A stretch of 64,000 nucleotides of DNA from Paenibacillus sp. FSL H8-0048. Lineage in GTDB: Bacteria; Bacillota; Bacilli; Paenibacillales; Paenibacillaceae. The notes below the pieces were generated by a model. The model searched no databases. It was given only the letters and a program-made list of their open reading frames with translations, and had not been told where the DNA came from. The stretch spans positions 2,914,001 to 2,978,000 of the forward strand of contig NZ_JBBODF010000001.1 of assembly GCF_038002825.1 (NCBI RefSeq), given 5' to 3'. Each line of letters opens with the position of its first letter. The stretch's first letter is position 1. Made by a program: the position numbers and the translations under genes. Shown here one piece after another: positions 1 through 9,439 of the stretch.

Positions 1-3000
1 GACAGGTGCCGCCTCTTCCCTGCTCTTTAACTGTATTCGGTCTATTTTTCCGCTTGTCGTAAGCGGAAATTGATCAATAAACACGAATTTTGAAGGGATC
101 ATGTAATCAGGTACTGCTTCCTCCAGAAATCTCCGTAATTCGGAAACTGCAGTCACGGCTTTTGACGTTAGATATGCCAAGAGATAATTGGAGCCCTTTG
201 AATCAGTTTTAGCAATTACAACCGCTTCTTTAATATCCGGATGCTTTAGCAGGACACTCTCTATCTCATCCGGTTCGACACGGAATCCCCTGATCTTAAT
301 CTGGAAGTCCTTCCGGCCGACAAACGCAAGATTGCCATCAGGGAGCCACTTCACCTGATCACCGGTTCTGTACATTCTTCTGCCTGCTATATAAGGATCT
401 GAAGTAAACTTTACCGCGCTCAGTTCAGGCTTATTCATATACCCACGTGCAACATTGTCTCCTGCGACACACAGTTCACCCGCGATCCCAATAGGTTGAA
501 GATTACCATAAGCGTCCAAGACATAAATATCGTTATTGGTTACAGGTTTGCCTATGGAAGGGACATCTGCAATGACATCACCGGGCTTCATAATAAGCTC
601 AGTCACCACATGGGTTTCGGTAGGACCGTATTGATTGTGAAGATGGGTTCCATTTTCCTTAAGATACATTCTCAGCTGATCATTGATAACCAGCTGCTCA
701 CCGGCTGTAAGGATATGCCTTATATTGGACGGTATCTGCCGGGCCAGTTGTTCCTCACTAGTGATGAATTTCAAATAAGCGGTTGGAAAGATTGCCACTT
801 CAACATTCACATCGGTTACATATCTGAATAAGCCCTCGACATCCCTCTTCATTTCTTCATGTATAACATGAAGTGTCCCTCCAGCCAACAAGGTCGAGAA
901 TATTTCATTAGGGGACATATCAAATGTTGTTGCGTTAAACAGCAGAACTGAAGCAGCGAAATTAACGCTCTCATATTCAAAGCAAATCAGATTCACCATA
1001 TTTTTGTGCTCAAACATAATTCCCTTGGGCTTCCCTGTTGATCCGGATGTATAAATAACATACAGCAGATCGTTCGAGGTATTACATATTCCCAGGTTTC
1101 CCGCGTCTTCATGAACCAGCTCCGGTTCCAATTGTTCCAGGCTGAGCATCATTTCCGCAGGTACACCTGCTCCTTCTGAAGCTGCAGTCAGAATCCAGCT
1201 GATATTGGCGTCATTGATAATATAGGATAAACGTTCTGCAGGACAATTCACATCCAGAGGCAGATAGGCCGCACCCGCTTTCAATACTCCGAGGATTCCA
1301 ATAATCAATGCAAATGAGCGTTCCAGCTTGACGCCAACTACACTGTCCGCACCAATTCCTCTATTCCTAAGCGCTCTTGCCAGCTTATTGCTTTGCTTGT
1401 TCAATTCATCATAAGTCAGTCTCTCTCCATAACAGATTATAGCAGTCTGATTAGGAGTTTTTGCGGCCTGCTCCTCGAACAGCTCATGTATCGTTTTATG
1501 CGTAGGATAAGGTTTGGAAGCCGGATTATAGTGACGGAGAATATACTTTTCTTCCTCCGGGGATATCAGCCGGATATCTTTTAGCTTTACATTTGTCCCC
1601 TCGATAATCCTTTGAATAATATTAATAAAATGTCCGATCATCGCTTCCATGGTCTGCTTCTTAAACAAGCGTGAACAGTAATGTAAATTGAATCTCAATG
1701 TGTCTCCAGCTTCAAAGCCCTCAAGGAAAATATCAAAATGAGCCGGACCATATCCCGGAGTATATGGCGTAAATGTCAAATTATCAATGATGAAGGGCTC
1801 ATTCGCAGTATTATTTAGAATACTGTCCTTGCCGCTTGCATTTTGAATGACAAACATTGTGTCAAATAAAGGGTTCCTGCTAAGATCCCGTTCCAGTTGA
1901 ATGGCATTGAGCAGCTCTTCAAATTGGTAATCTTCATTTTCAAATGCATTTAGGGCATTCTCTTTAACAACCGCCAGAAAATCTGTAAAGCTTTGCTCCA
2001 TATCGAGATAATTACGTACAGCTACCGTATTCACAAACATTCCCACGATATGTTCAAGGTCAGGATGCTGACGCCCGGCTGAAGGCATCCCGACAATAAT
2101 ATCCTGCTGTCCTGAGTATTTGGATAAAAGTATATTATAAATAGCAAGCAGCAGCATATTTAAAGTAACGCCCGATTCGGAGGCTATTTTGCGCAATGGT
2201 ATCATTACTGGATCGTTAAGCTCAAAGTGCAGCATGTCTCCTTCAAAGCTTTGCACAAAAGGGCGCGGATAATCAATTGGCAGCTGCAGCACCGGGATTT
2301 CACCTGAAAATTGCTCCATCCAGTATTGTTTTTGCCGGTCCATCCGTTCAGAATCATGACGGTTTTCATTCTTCCATACAGCATAGTCCTTATATTGAAT
2401 TTTAATTTCAGGTAGGGGGTTACCTTTATATAACTCCATAAATTCTCTCACAATAATATCCATTGATGTACCGTCAGAGGTAATATGATGGGTATCAAAT
2501 AAGAATAAATGCTTGTTATTCTCCATCCTCACCAATTTCAGCCGGCATAATGGCGCCTTCCCGAGGTCAAACGGTCTGATAAAAGAAGCGATCGCTTGCT
2601 GGCAATTGCCTGCTGCTGACTGCTCATATTCCATTTCAAACGGAACATGCTTTTGAATCACTTGCATAACTTCACCGTTTGCTATTGCATAGGTAGTCCG
2701 GAATGCTTCGTGCCGGTGAATCAGCTCTCCAAAAGCTTGTTCCATTTTGAGCACATCCACATTGCCTTCAATAATGAAGGTACATGGCCGATTGTACGCT
2801 GTCTCTGCGCCCTCAATTTGATGTATAAAATATAACCGTTTCTGGGCAGGAGATGCCGGATACTGCTCTCTTTCGGCTTGCTGTCTTATTTCAAAAAAAT
2901 CACTTTTTCCTTTACTTTGAATATGCTGAGCTAATTCTTTTATGGTTGAAGTTGTAAATATTTCCGTCAAGGATAGCTCAAACTCAAATTCTTTATATAT

Positions 3001-5415
3001 TCGTGCGATTAATTGGGTTGCTTTTAGGGAATGGCCCCCTAAATCAAAGAAATTATCGCTTCTTCCCACATAGTCCACGCCCAGCAAATTCTTCCATATC
3101 TCAGACAGCTTTTCTTCTGTTTCATTTTGGGGGCCTTCGGAGGCAGATTGCAGTTCTATGACCTCCGGTAAAGCGCGCTTATCCACTTTTCCGCTTGTTT
3201 TCAGAGGAATTTGGTCAATAGTCATATAATAAGTCGGCAGCATATAGGAGGGAAGGACCTCGTTCAATTTTTGTTTTACTTCGGATAGCGAATCTATAGT
3301 TTTATCTTTGAGTACAAGGTAGGCACAGATGTATTGGTCGCAAGCTTCTTTCTCCTTAACGATAACCACACATTGATTTACATTTCCATGCTTTACAATT
3401 TGTTTTTCAATCTCCGCTAATTCAATACGATTTCCCCTTAATTTAACCTGATCATCTTTGCGGCCCAGAAAACTAATTGTACCGTCAGGGAGCCACCTTG
3501 CCATATCCCCCGTCTTGTACATCTTTTCATATCCATTAAAAGGACTCGCTACAAATTTCTCATCCGTAAGCTCCGGATTGTTCAGGTATCCTCGGGTAAT
3601 GCCTGCACCTGCTATGCATAATTCACCCTTCACACCAATGGGCTGAGGCTGATTGTTGTGGTTCACAATATAGATTTTGGTATTGGCTATTGGATTGCCC
3701 AAAACTACACTCTCGTTCAGGGAACATTGGCTTACGAGAGCATCGACAGTAGTTTCGGTAGGTCCATAGTGATTGTAGAGGCTATATCCTTGCTTTAAAA
3801 TATCATTTTTCAAATCATTATCCAAAACCTCACCACCGCAAATCAGGACTTCCAGTGAAGGTATCTTCTCTTCTCCCATTAACAGCAAACGCAGTGTTGC
3901 AGGTGTAAAATTGACCAGATTGATATGATGTCTGCCAATGTAATCGGTTAATTTCTTCCTGTTCAGCTTCATCTCTTCATCTGCACAGTGAACAGTAGCA
4001 CCGTGCAGCAAAGCTCCGAAAATTTGCTCCACACTGGGATCGAAATTGTAGCTGGTAAATTGGATAATATTCTTGTTTCTGGTCAAATCATAAGCATGGT
4101 GGAACCATGAAGTAATGTGAATAACATTGATATGTTGAACCATAACTCCTTTGGGATTGCCGGATGTACCGGATGTGAACATAATGTAAGCCAAATCATC
4201 CGGGCCGATCTTTAAATCCGGATTGCTGACAGATGGAGAATAGGTTTCCTCTTTATCCAGCAGCAGCCTTATTCCCTCATAGGAATTTGCTCTATCTTCA
4301 AAGCAAGTCAGGGTTACGAGCACATTGGCTTTGCTCTCCTCCAGCATATATAGAATACGCTCTTCAGGATATTTGGGGTCAATGGGAAGATAAGCGCCCC
4401 CTGCCTTTAATATCCCCAGCATTCCCACGACCATTTCAAGACGGGAATTGCTGAGAATACCTACAACATTATTGGAGGATACGCCCTTCGCAATAAGGGT
4501 GGCAGCCAAGCGGTTAGCCCGTTCATTCAACATCATGTAGGTTAGATATTCCCCGTTAGCAGCAACCGCATATTGATGAGGTGTTTTCTGAACTTGTTGT
4601 TCAAACAGAGAGCAGATAGTTTCATCTGCCGGGTAAACCAATGCCTCGCCATGAAAGCTAAGCAGAAGCTGTTCTTCCTCGGCAGTAAGAATAGAAACTT
4701 CTTCTAAAGTCAGATTAGGGTTGGCAAAAACCTGTGTCAGCACCAGGAGGTAGCGCTCCTGTAAGAGCTCGATCGTATTTCTTGTGTACAGCAACGGATT
4801 ATACTTAATATGAATATAAAGAGCAGTTTCCGTTTTTTCAAAGGTGAACACCACTTGTTTGGGAGATGCATTGCTATTAGACGTATGTATATTGCTCATC
4901 ACACACAACAAATCAAACGAATTACTGCACTCCTCCTGGCTCAGTCCCAAGCTCTCCAAGACTTTGCCAAGAGGATATTCCTGATTATCATATACACTTA
5001 ATACATTTTTCCTTACATTCATTAGGAATTCTTTAAATGTCAGGTGTCCCTCCACAGATTCACACAACAACAATAGCTCGTTCTGGATATTCAAATGATC
5101 ATTATGATTGTATACGGGAATTGCTATCGCTGATTTTTCATTGTCCGTATATTTTGAGGCAAGGATACAAACATTGCTTAACAAAAGAATAAACAAGGCG
5201 AGATCCGAATTTTTGCTGAGTTTAATCAACTTTTCTTTCAAATCATATGGAACATCCATACTTATGGTATCCGTAGAATATTCAGCAACATATTCATAAT
5301 CTGTCAAAAGAATGGATTCATCCAAAGGCATATCGGCAAGTGCGGAGGTCCAATAGGATTTCTGTCTTTGAAATTTACTGCCGGATAAACGAACCTTATC
5401 TTCAAGCTGACTCAT
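1..5415 (-). CDS. Non-ribosomal peptide synthetase, N-terminal part (gene continues past base 1)
   Basis: Large multidomain peptide synthetase; about 1,805 residues are in the window and no stop is reached. Order seen: an N-terminal block of about 220 residues resembling only the C-terminal half of a condensation domain (no HHxxxDG); adenylation domain 1 (A3 core FTSGTSGNPKG near residue 408, A4 FDPSVEQ); carrier domain 1 (LGGHSLKA near 792); a full condensation domain (HHITSDG near 975); adenylation domain 2 (YTSGSTGKPKG near 1455, A4 FDMSPNE, A10 TTSGKIDR near 1788). The sequence then leaves the window just before carrier 2. At least two amino acids are activated; I do not call substrates. 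The ATG lies 14 bases after the radical SAM gene, whose TAG stop is part of the ribosome site TAGGAGGAATT, so the two are co-expressed. Confidence 0.95.
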   Translation of the reverse strand, partial: MSQLEDKVRLSGSKFQRQKSYWTSALADMPLDESILLTDYEYVAEYSTDTISMDVPYDLKEKLIKLSKNSDLALFILLLSNVCILASKYTDNEKSAIAIPVYNHNDHLNIQNELLLLCESVEGHLTFKEFLMNVRKNVLSVYDNQEYPLGKVLESLGLSQEECSNSFDLLCVMSNIHTSNSNASPKQVVFTFEKTETALYIHIKYNPLLYTRNTIELLQERYLLVLTQVFANPNLTLEEVSILTAEEEQLLLSFHGEALVYPADETICSLFEQQVQKTPHQYAVAANGEYLTYMMLNERANRLAATLIAKGVSSNNVVGILSNSRLEMVVGMLGILKAGGAYLPIDPKYPEERILYMLEESKANVLVTLTCFEDRANSYEGIRLLLDKEETYSPSVSNPDLKIGPDDLAYIMFTSGTSGNPKGVMVQHINVIHITSWFHHAYDLTRNKNIIQFTSYNFDPSVEQIFGALLHGATVHCADEEMKLNRKKLTDYIGRHHINLVNFTPATLRLLLMGEEKIPSLEVLICGGEVLDNDLKNDILKQGYSLYNHYGPTETTVDALVSQCSLNESVVLGNPIANTKIYIVNHNNQPQPIGVKGELCIAGAGITRGYLNNPELTDEKFVASPFNGYEKMYKTGDMARWLPDGTISFLGRKDDQVKLRGNRIELAEIEKQIVKHGNVNQCVVIVKEKEACDQYICAYLVLKDKTIDSLSEVKQKLNEVLPSYMLPTYYMTIDQIPLKTSGKVDKRALPEVIELQSASEGPQNETEEKLSEIWKNLLGVDYVGRSDNFFDLGGHSLKATQLIARIYKEFEFELSLTEIFTTSTIKELAQHIQSKGKSDFFEIRQQAEREQYPASPAQKRLYFIHQIEGAETAYNRPCTFIIEGNVDVLKMEQAFGELIHRHEAFRTTYAIANGEVMQVIQKHVPFEMEYEQSAAGNCQQAIASFIRPFDLGKAPLCRLKLVRMENNKHLFLFDTHHITSDGTSMDIIVREFMELYKGNPLPEIKIQYKDYAVWKNENRHDSERMDRQKQYWMEQFSGEIPVLQLPIDYPRPFVQSFEGDMLHFELNDPVMIPLRKIASESGVTLNMLLLAIYNILLSKYSGQQDIIVGMPSAGRQHPDLEHIVGMFVNTVAVRNYLDMEQSFTDFLAVVKENALNAFENEDYQFEELLNAIQLERDLSRNPLFDTMFVIQNASGKDSILNNTANEPFIIDNLTFTPYTPGYGPAHFDIFLEGFEAGDTLRFNLHYCSRLFKKQTMEAMIGHFINIIQRIIEGTNVKLKDIRLISPEEEKYILRHYNPASKPYPTHKTIHELFEEQAAKTPNQTAIICYGERLTYDELNKQSNKLARALRNRGIGADSVVGVKLERSFALIIGILGVLKAGAAYLPLDVNCPAERLSYIINDANISWILTAASEGAGVPAEMMLSLEQLEPELVHEDAGNLGICNTSNDLLYVIYTSGSTGKPKGIMFEHKNMVNLICFEYESVNFAASVLLFNATTFDMSPNEIFSTLLAGGTLHVIHEEMKRDVEGLFRYVTDVNVEVAIFPTAYLKFITSEEQLARQIPSNIRHILTAGEQLVINDQLRMYLKENGTHLHNQYGPTETHVVTELIMKPGDVIADVPSIGKPVTNNDIYVLDAYGNLQPIGIAGELCVAGDNVARGYMNKPELSAVKFTSDPYIAGRRMYRTGDQVKWLPDGNLAFVGRKDFQIKIRGFRVEPDEIESVLLKHPDIKEAVVIAKTDSKGSNYLLAYLTSKAVTAVSELRRFLEEAVPDYMIPSKFVFIDQFPLTTSGKIDRIQLKSREEAAPV

Positions 5416-5429
5416 TTCTCTAATTCCTC

Positions 5430-7100
5430 CTAAAAATCAAATTCCACTTCTTGTTCCAATACATTCATTGCATTGTCTCTGGGCACGTAGCCCTCATTCT
5501 TATACATCATAAATTCCATTTCTGCAGCCAGATCCTCACTGACTTCCGGATATTCAGGATGCTCCAATTTTTCCTTTATGCCTTTGTTGAACAGCACCAT
5601 AAACGTTTTCACTTGATCAATGTCCATCCCTCTGTGCAGCAAATTAAATATTGCTGAGAATTCAAAATTATATTGTGGTACCCAGACAGAGCTCTGATGT
5701 GTCATAAAGTACTCTTCTATGATGTTACATGCAGTTTGGGCGTCCATTGTATCATGTGACCATTTAAATTGAGACCCTTCTATACCGTACTGTTCTCTTT
5801 TGGCCCAGATTGGTGTAGTAGGGTCACAATACCAAAGTTGCGTCCGGAAAAAATCCGGTTTGTACCGGTCAATGAAGTCGAATGTTTCCTGCACCGTTTC
5901 TCGGGTTTCTCCTGGATACCCGATAATAAACGATGCATAGGTAATAATTCCGTACTCTTTTAATAGTTGAATCCCCTCTTTGTACTTCTCTATGGTTGCT
6001 GATTTATTCATATTTTTCAGGATCTGCTGGCTTCCGGATTCAATGCCCAGAAATACTCCTTCGCAACCGCTCTCCTTCATTAAAGCTACCGTTTCCCGGT
6101 CAGCGAACTGGCAGCGGTAATGTGAATTCCACTTGAAATCATATTTATTTTTAATCATCATTTTCAGCATTTCTTTAAATCTTGCCGGAGGCACATTAAG
6201 TGTGTCGTCAATGAAATTAATGCTCTTCACTTTCCCTAAGGCCTGCAAAGCATCTAATTCACGTTCCACACATTCAATTCCGACAGTCTGATATTTCCCC
6301 GCCTGCTTTGGAAAAGCGCAAAAATTACATGAAAAAGGACAGGATATGGAGGTTCTGAGAGACGCAAACGTTCCGATTCTGTCGCCAAATAACTGCCATT
6401 TCACCATGTTCTCATCCAGTTTGTTGTCCTCAGGATTAATTTGTGTTCGAATATAACGGCTCCCGTTCCGATAAAACAGATTATCGATATCATCATAACC
6501 GAGGCCATTTTTCATATTGTTTATTATCTTCTCCAATGCAGCTTCTCCTTGCGAACTGTTCACATAAAAATCTGCATCGACAGATTTTAAGAAGTACTGC
6601 AGGGAATCCCCATCCATTGTAGTTTTCATTTGAGAAGCAATAAACGGACCACCCAGCACGATTTTAACATCCGCATTATACTTTTTTATAAAGGATATAA
6701 TTTCAAGCACCGGTTGAACAGATACATATAGGGTAGTGAGGATTGCAATGACCCTTATATTCCCTGCAAGCAGCTTTTGAGCAAGCTGCTCTTTTTCATC
6801 CTGATAAGCTACTACATAATCAAAGCTGTGGCCTCGCCGGTCCAGAAATGTCCCCAGGTAAGCAACAGCTGCATTAAAATAATTCCCTATTGAAAAACTG
6901 CCCATTTCATTATTTAAATGAGGATTTCCGTATACAAATTTATTGAATACATCTGATGCGGTATAATATTGGTTTTTATATTCCCAAAAATTGTAGTTCA
7001 AATCCCGGTAGGCCGGGAGAGCTTTTCCCATCGCCCCTACCATTTTCTCATATTCGGAGAACGAAAATTCATTGTGTCCTATCAATAGACAGTCTATCAT
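5430..7100 (-). CDS. B12-binding-type radical SAM protein, PhpK-like methyltransferase candidate
   Basis: A 556-residue radical SAM enzyme. The iron-sulfur cysteines are C254-PFS-C258-NF-C261 (CX3CX2C). The preceding 250 residues have the Rossmann-like layout of a cobalamin-binding domain (hydrophobic strand VIAILTTLYVS near 117, then VKIVLGG near 145), although no DxHxxG motif is visible. The radical SAM core continues with FIDDT near 295 and GIESGS near 350. Length, the start MIDCLLIGHNEF and the domain order recall the PhpK family, which methylates phosphorus in phosphinate antibiotics, but many relatives sit in peptide clusters without phosphinates, so the substrate is unknown. A GAGGAGG site precedes the ATG. 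It is the first gene before the NRPS and probably tailors its product or a precursor. Confidence 0.8.
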   Translation of the reverse strand: MIDCLLIGHNEFSFSEYEKMVGAMGKALPAYRDLNYNFWEYKNQYYTASDVFNKFVYGNPHLNNEMGSFSIGNYFNAAVAYLGTFLDRRGHSFDYVVAYQDEKEQLAQKLLAGNIRVIAILTTLYVSVQPVLEIISFIKKYNADVKIVLGGPFIASQMKTTMDGDSLQYFLKSVDADFYVNSSQGEAALEKIINNMKNGLGYDDIDNLFYRNGSRYIRTQINPEDNKLDENMVKWQLFGDRIGTFASLRTSISCPFSCNFCAFPKQAGKYQTVGIECVERELDALQALGKVKSINFIDDTLNVPPARFKEMLKMMIKNKYDFKWNSHYRCQFADRETVALMKESGCEGVFLGIESGSQQILKNMNKSATIEKYKEGIQLLKEYGIITYASFIIGYPGETRETVQETFDFIDRYKPDFFRTQLWYCDPTTPIWAKREQYGIEGSQFKWSHDTMDAQTACNIIEEYFMTHQSSVWVPQYNFEFSAIFNLLHRGMDIDQVKTFMVLFNKGIKEKLEHPEYPEVSEDLAAEMEFMMYKNEGYVPRDNAMNVLEQEVEFDF

Positions 7101-7226
7101 TGTTATAAATCCTCCTCTAATATATGCAAATACAATTAAAATTCATCTCATGTTGTGATGAGGATGAATATTTAGATAACGCTTTCAAAAACAAACAGTC
7201 GAAATATTGCCCAGACTTAAAATAGA

Positions 7227-7257
7227 ATAGTCCTCCAAGTTATACAAGGAGGACTAT
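7227..7257 (-). terminator. Hairpin, possible weak terminator
   Basis: Perfect inverted repeat ATAGTCCTCC / GGAGGACTAT with an 11-base loop. Read on the minus strand it is followed by TCTATTTT. It lies downstream of the BtrH_N-like gene and upstream of the radical SAM gene, so it could end the first transcript; the short T run makes this uncertain. Confidence 0.35.
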
Positions 7258-7595
7258 CGTAACTATGATATTCAATAATATGAGCAGGCTTCGCCAACGA
7301 CGTATCTTGTTAGATTACATCCATAAAGTTACTATGTTCTCTGTGTCCTCTAATGTGCCGAAACAACAATTAGATTATTACAGATTCTTGTAGGATTCCT
7401 ATTAGAAAATAAAAAAGAAATAATTTAACATAACGACCTATTATATAGAGTATATGTAAGTTGAAAAGCATGGGCTTTAAACCAACTATATATAATTATA
7501 GTCGTTTAATTACAAAAAAACAATATTTTTGTAAGATAAGCTAATCTTTTGACTCAATAAGTCATAAAAAAACATATACGGAACTTTTAGCCCTC

Positions 7596-7653
7596 ATCGA
7601 TCAGGGTGATTTCATTGCCTTACTTATCCGTTCCGATCGGATCGTGGAGGGAT
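7596..7653 (-). pseudogene. sigK fragment with in-frame stop
   Basis: These 58 bases match bases 15364-15421 of the intact sigK gene at 56 of 58 positions, in the same orientation. Translated in the sigK frame they give [10 protein letters not shown][12 protein letters not shown], equal to residues 129-147 of sigma-K except that GAA (Glu) has become TAA. Homology is lost on both sides. It is a relic of sigK or a close paralogue and forms a direct repeat with the intact gene 7,768 bases away. Confidence 0.85.
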
Positions 7654-7695
7654 GTCTCTTTGCAAAACTCCTCGACAAGACAAATTAAATTGGTC

Positions 7696-8757
7696 TCAGT
7701 ACCTACTGATGCCAACCCTCGTGTTAACGGATAATTTATTGACAAGATAAGTTACTGCTTTACTCTCCAATGACTCCATTTTATCTAAATTATTAATAAT
7801 TTTATTTATTAGACTGTTTTCCTTTGTAATCAAAAATTTCAAATAAAGATTTCGATTAGTTAAGCTTATATTCTTTATGGTCAAATATTCATCTATAATA
7901 TAATCATTAGCTTCTATTACACCTGCATTTGCTAAATACTTTAAACGTTCACACATCATTAGCTTATGATCAGAGATTACATGCAATGGCCTAATGTCAT
8001 TGAATTCCATTTCATTATGCAATACTTTCGATAATGTTTGCTTCAATAGGCCGTAAGTTTTGATACCAAATATATACCGACCTTGTTGTATTGGTTCTAA
8101 TTCATAATCCGCAATAATGACATTTTCGCCTTCTGCCGCTGTATTTAGAGAATATAGAAAGTTATTTAGTGAATTATACAAAAAATAATTATTAAATTTA
8201 TAATTTGCGTCGTAGAATTCTAATTCATTACATGAGAATATTTCTAAATCTAATACACTTACTATTGCACTTTCAACACAGTTAAATGGTGTAGTTTCAA
8301 ATGAATATTTGCCATCTTTGAAGAAATCTGCAACCAAAAACATCTCCTTTAACCGATCATAACCATAAATCAACATTTCATGTTCAGAATGGTACTCATT
8401 ATAGTTTATTGAATTTGGAATATAATATTGATCATATTTTATAGTAACATAATGACCTGAATCAATTTTTGAAATAATAAATTCAACTATATCTGAATCA
8501 AAAAAAGCCTTGTCAAAATAATTTATTTTAAAATAAGGACACACTCTTCTAATTGACCAAGAGTGAAATCTTAACATTGAAAAATGATTATCATATGAAG
8601 GCTCTTCTCCCCATAAATTAACGAAATTATTAAATATCCACCCTTCCGTATATGAATAATTACTGAGTATTGCCAGCATGTGTGCATCGGACGTATAAGA
8701 TGTAATGATTGGATACTTAACTTGTAATATAACTTTTTCTTTTTTTACATTACTCAT
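7696..8757 (-). CDS. BtrH_N-like protein of the NRPS island
   Basis: A 353-residue protein resembling the N-terminal domain of butirosin protein BtrH and related NRPS-associated proteins. Shared features are a stretch like GHYVTIKYDQYYIP (near 135), followed by HSEHEMLIYGYD, and then a strand like FLVADFF. BtrH moves an acyl chain from a carrier protein to an acceptor; many relatives in peptide clusters have unknown roles. The C-terminal half is not recognised. The start is placed at MSNVKKEK because ATGGGGGAT lies just upstream; an in-frame ATG 45 bases earlier has no ribosome site. It is much richer in A+T than genes to the right, which points to horizontal origin. No membrane segment or signal peptide is seen. 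Confidence 0.6.
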   Translation of the reverse strand: MSNVKKEKVILQVKYPIITSYTSDAHMLAILSNYSYTEGWIFNNFVNLWGEEPSYDNHFSMLRFHSWSIRRVCPYFKINYFDKAFFDSDIVEFIISKIDSGHYVTIKYDQYYIPNSINYNEYHSEHEMLIYGYDRLKEMFLVADFFKDGKYSFETTPFNCVESAIVSVLDLEIFSCNELEFYDANYKFNNYFLYNSLNNFLYSLNTAAEGENVIIADYELEPIQQGRYIFGIKTYGLLKQTLSKVLHNEMEFNDIRPLHVISDHKLMMCERLKYLANAGVIEANDYIIDEYLTIKNISLTNRNLYLKFLITKENSLINKIINNLDKMESLESKAVTYLVNKLSVNTRVGISRY

Positions 8758-9057
8758 AATATCCCCCATTTTCATAAAAAATCGTCCCGTAGTGTTGACC
8801 AACGGTTTTGCGAAATACAGCCCTCCCGCTCTTCAATGCTTGGAAACCGCTAGAATAAAAAGCATTTTATTCCCATATATTGCTACTTTTTGATTTTACA
8901 TCTATTTAACAAGTAAATCAACTGCATTTAGCCTGAATTTCATCTGCCAATAAAGTCGTATCGGGCTGAGGAAGACCACCAGCCTTTGATTTTATTCTTT
9001 AATTTTATCGAAAAAAAGAGACATTCTGTTTATCGAATATAAAAAGGAAACCGAGAG
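8758..9057. other. Non-coding gap upstream of the BtrH_N-like gene
   Basis: AT-rich sequence without a supportable gene. It should contain the promoter of the minus-strand BtrH_N-like gene and the left flank of the decayed transposase. The boundary of the mobile element could not be fixed by eye. Confidence 0.5.
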
Positions 9058-9319
9058 GTGGTCGTTAGTCTGGAACGACTAAGATACCAACATCAGGCAC
9101 GGGAACTGCTTCGAAGCGAGGAAGGGTATACCTTAGCCGTCCGCCGAATGATTGAGCCAAAAAGTGTGTTTGGGCAACTGAAAAATAACCGGGGATTCCG
9201 GCGTTTTCTGCTTCGAGGGCTGTACAAAGTGACACTTGAGGTCAGGGGCTTTCGCTCGCCCACAATGTGTTGAAGCAAGCCGCAGCGGACCAAAAACGCA
9301 AGGCAGCGATCCTCCAATA
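9058..9319 (+). pseudogene. Decayed C-terminus of an IS1182-family transposase
   Basis: The first 60 codons carry the conserved C-terminal block of IS1182-type DDE transposases (IEPKSVFGQLKNNRGFRRF, then LLRGLYKVTLE). Near 9240 the frame shifts: the track frame ends at 9273, while the +1 frame continues as LSLAHNVLKQAAADQKRKA and stops at about 9320. Everything N-terminal, including the catalytic residues, is missing. It is a dead remnant marking past insertion at the right edge of the NRPS island. Confidence 0.75.
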
Positions 9320-9341
9320 ACAAGAGAATCGCTGCCTTTTT
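9301..9341 (+). terminator. Rho-independent terminator
   Basis: Perfect 10-base-pair stem AGGCAGCGAT / ATCGCTGCCT with a 17-base loop followed by TTTTT. It overlaps the 3' end of the transposase relic and probably belonged to that element. Confidence 0.75.
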
Positions 9342-9439
9342 AACAACATTTAGAATCAAGATGAGCTGTTATCTTCGTAGTAAGTCTACTTATGAGTCAG
9401 CTCCACTGCTTAAAGAGAGATGTGATCTAAAGACTTATT

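Larger units (their letters stand above)
7101..7695. other. AT-rich intergenic region with hairpin and sigK relic
   Basis: This 595-base gap has no credible open reading frame. It holds a 10-base-pair hairpin (7227-7257), a sigK-derived relic (7596-7653) and otherwise very AT-rich DNA. The promoter of the radical SAM/NRPS operon should lie in its left part, but no convincing -35/-10 pair could be picked. Confidence 0.6.
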
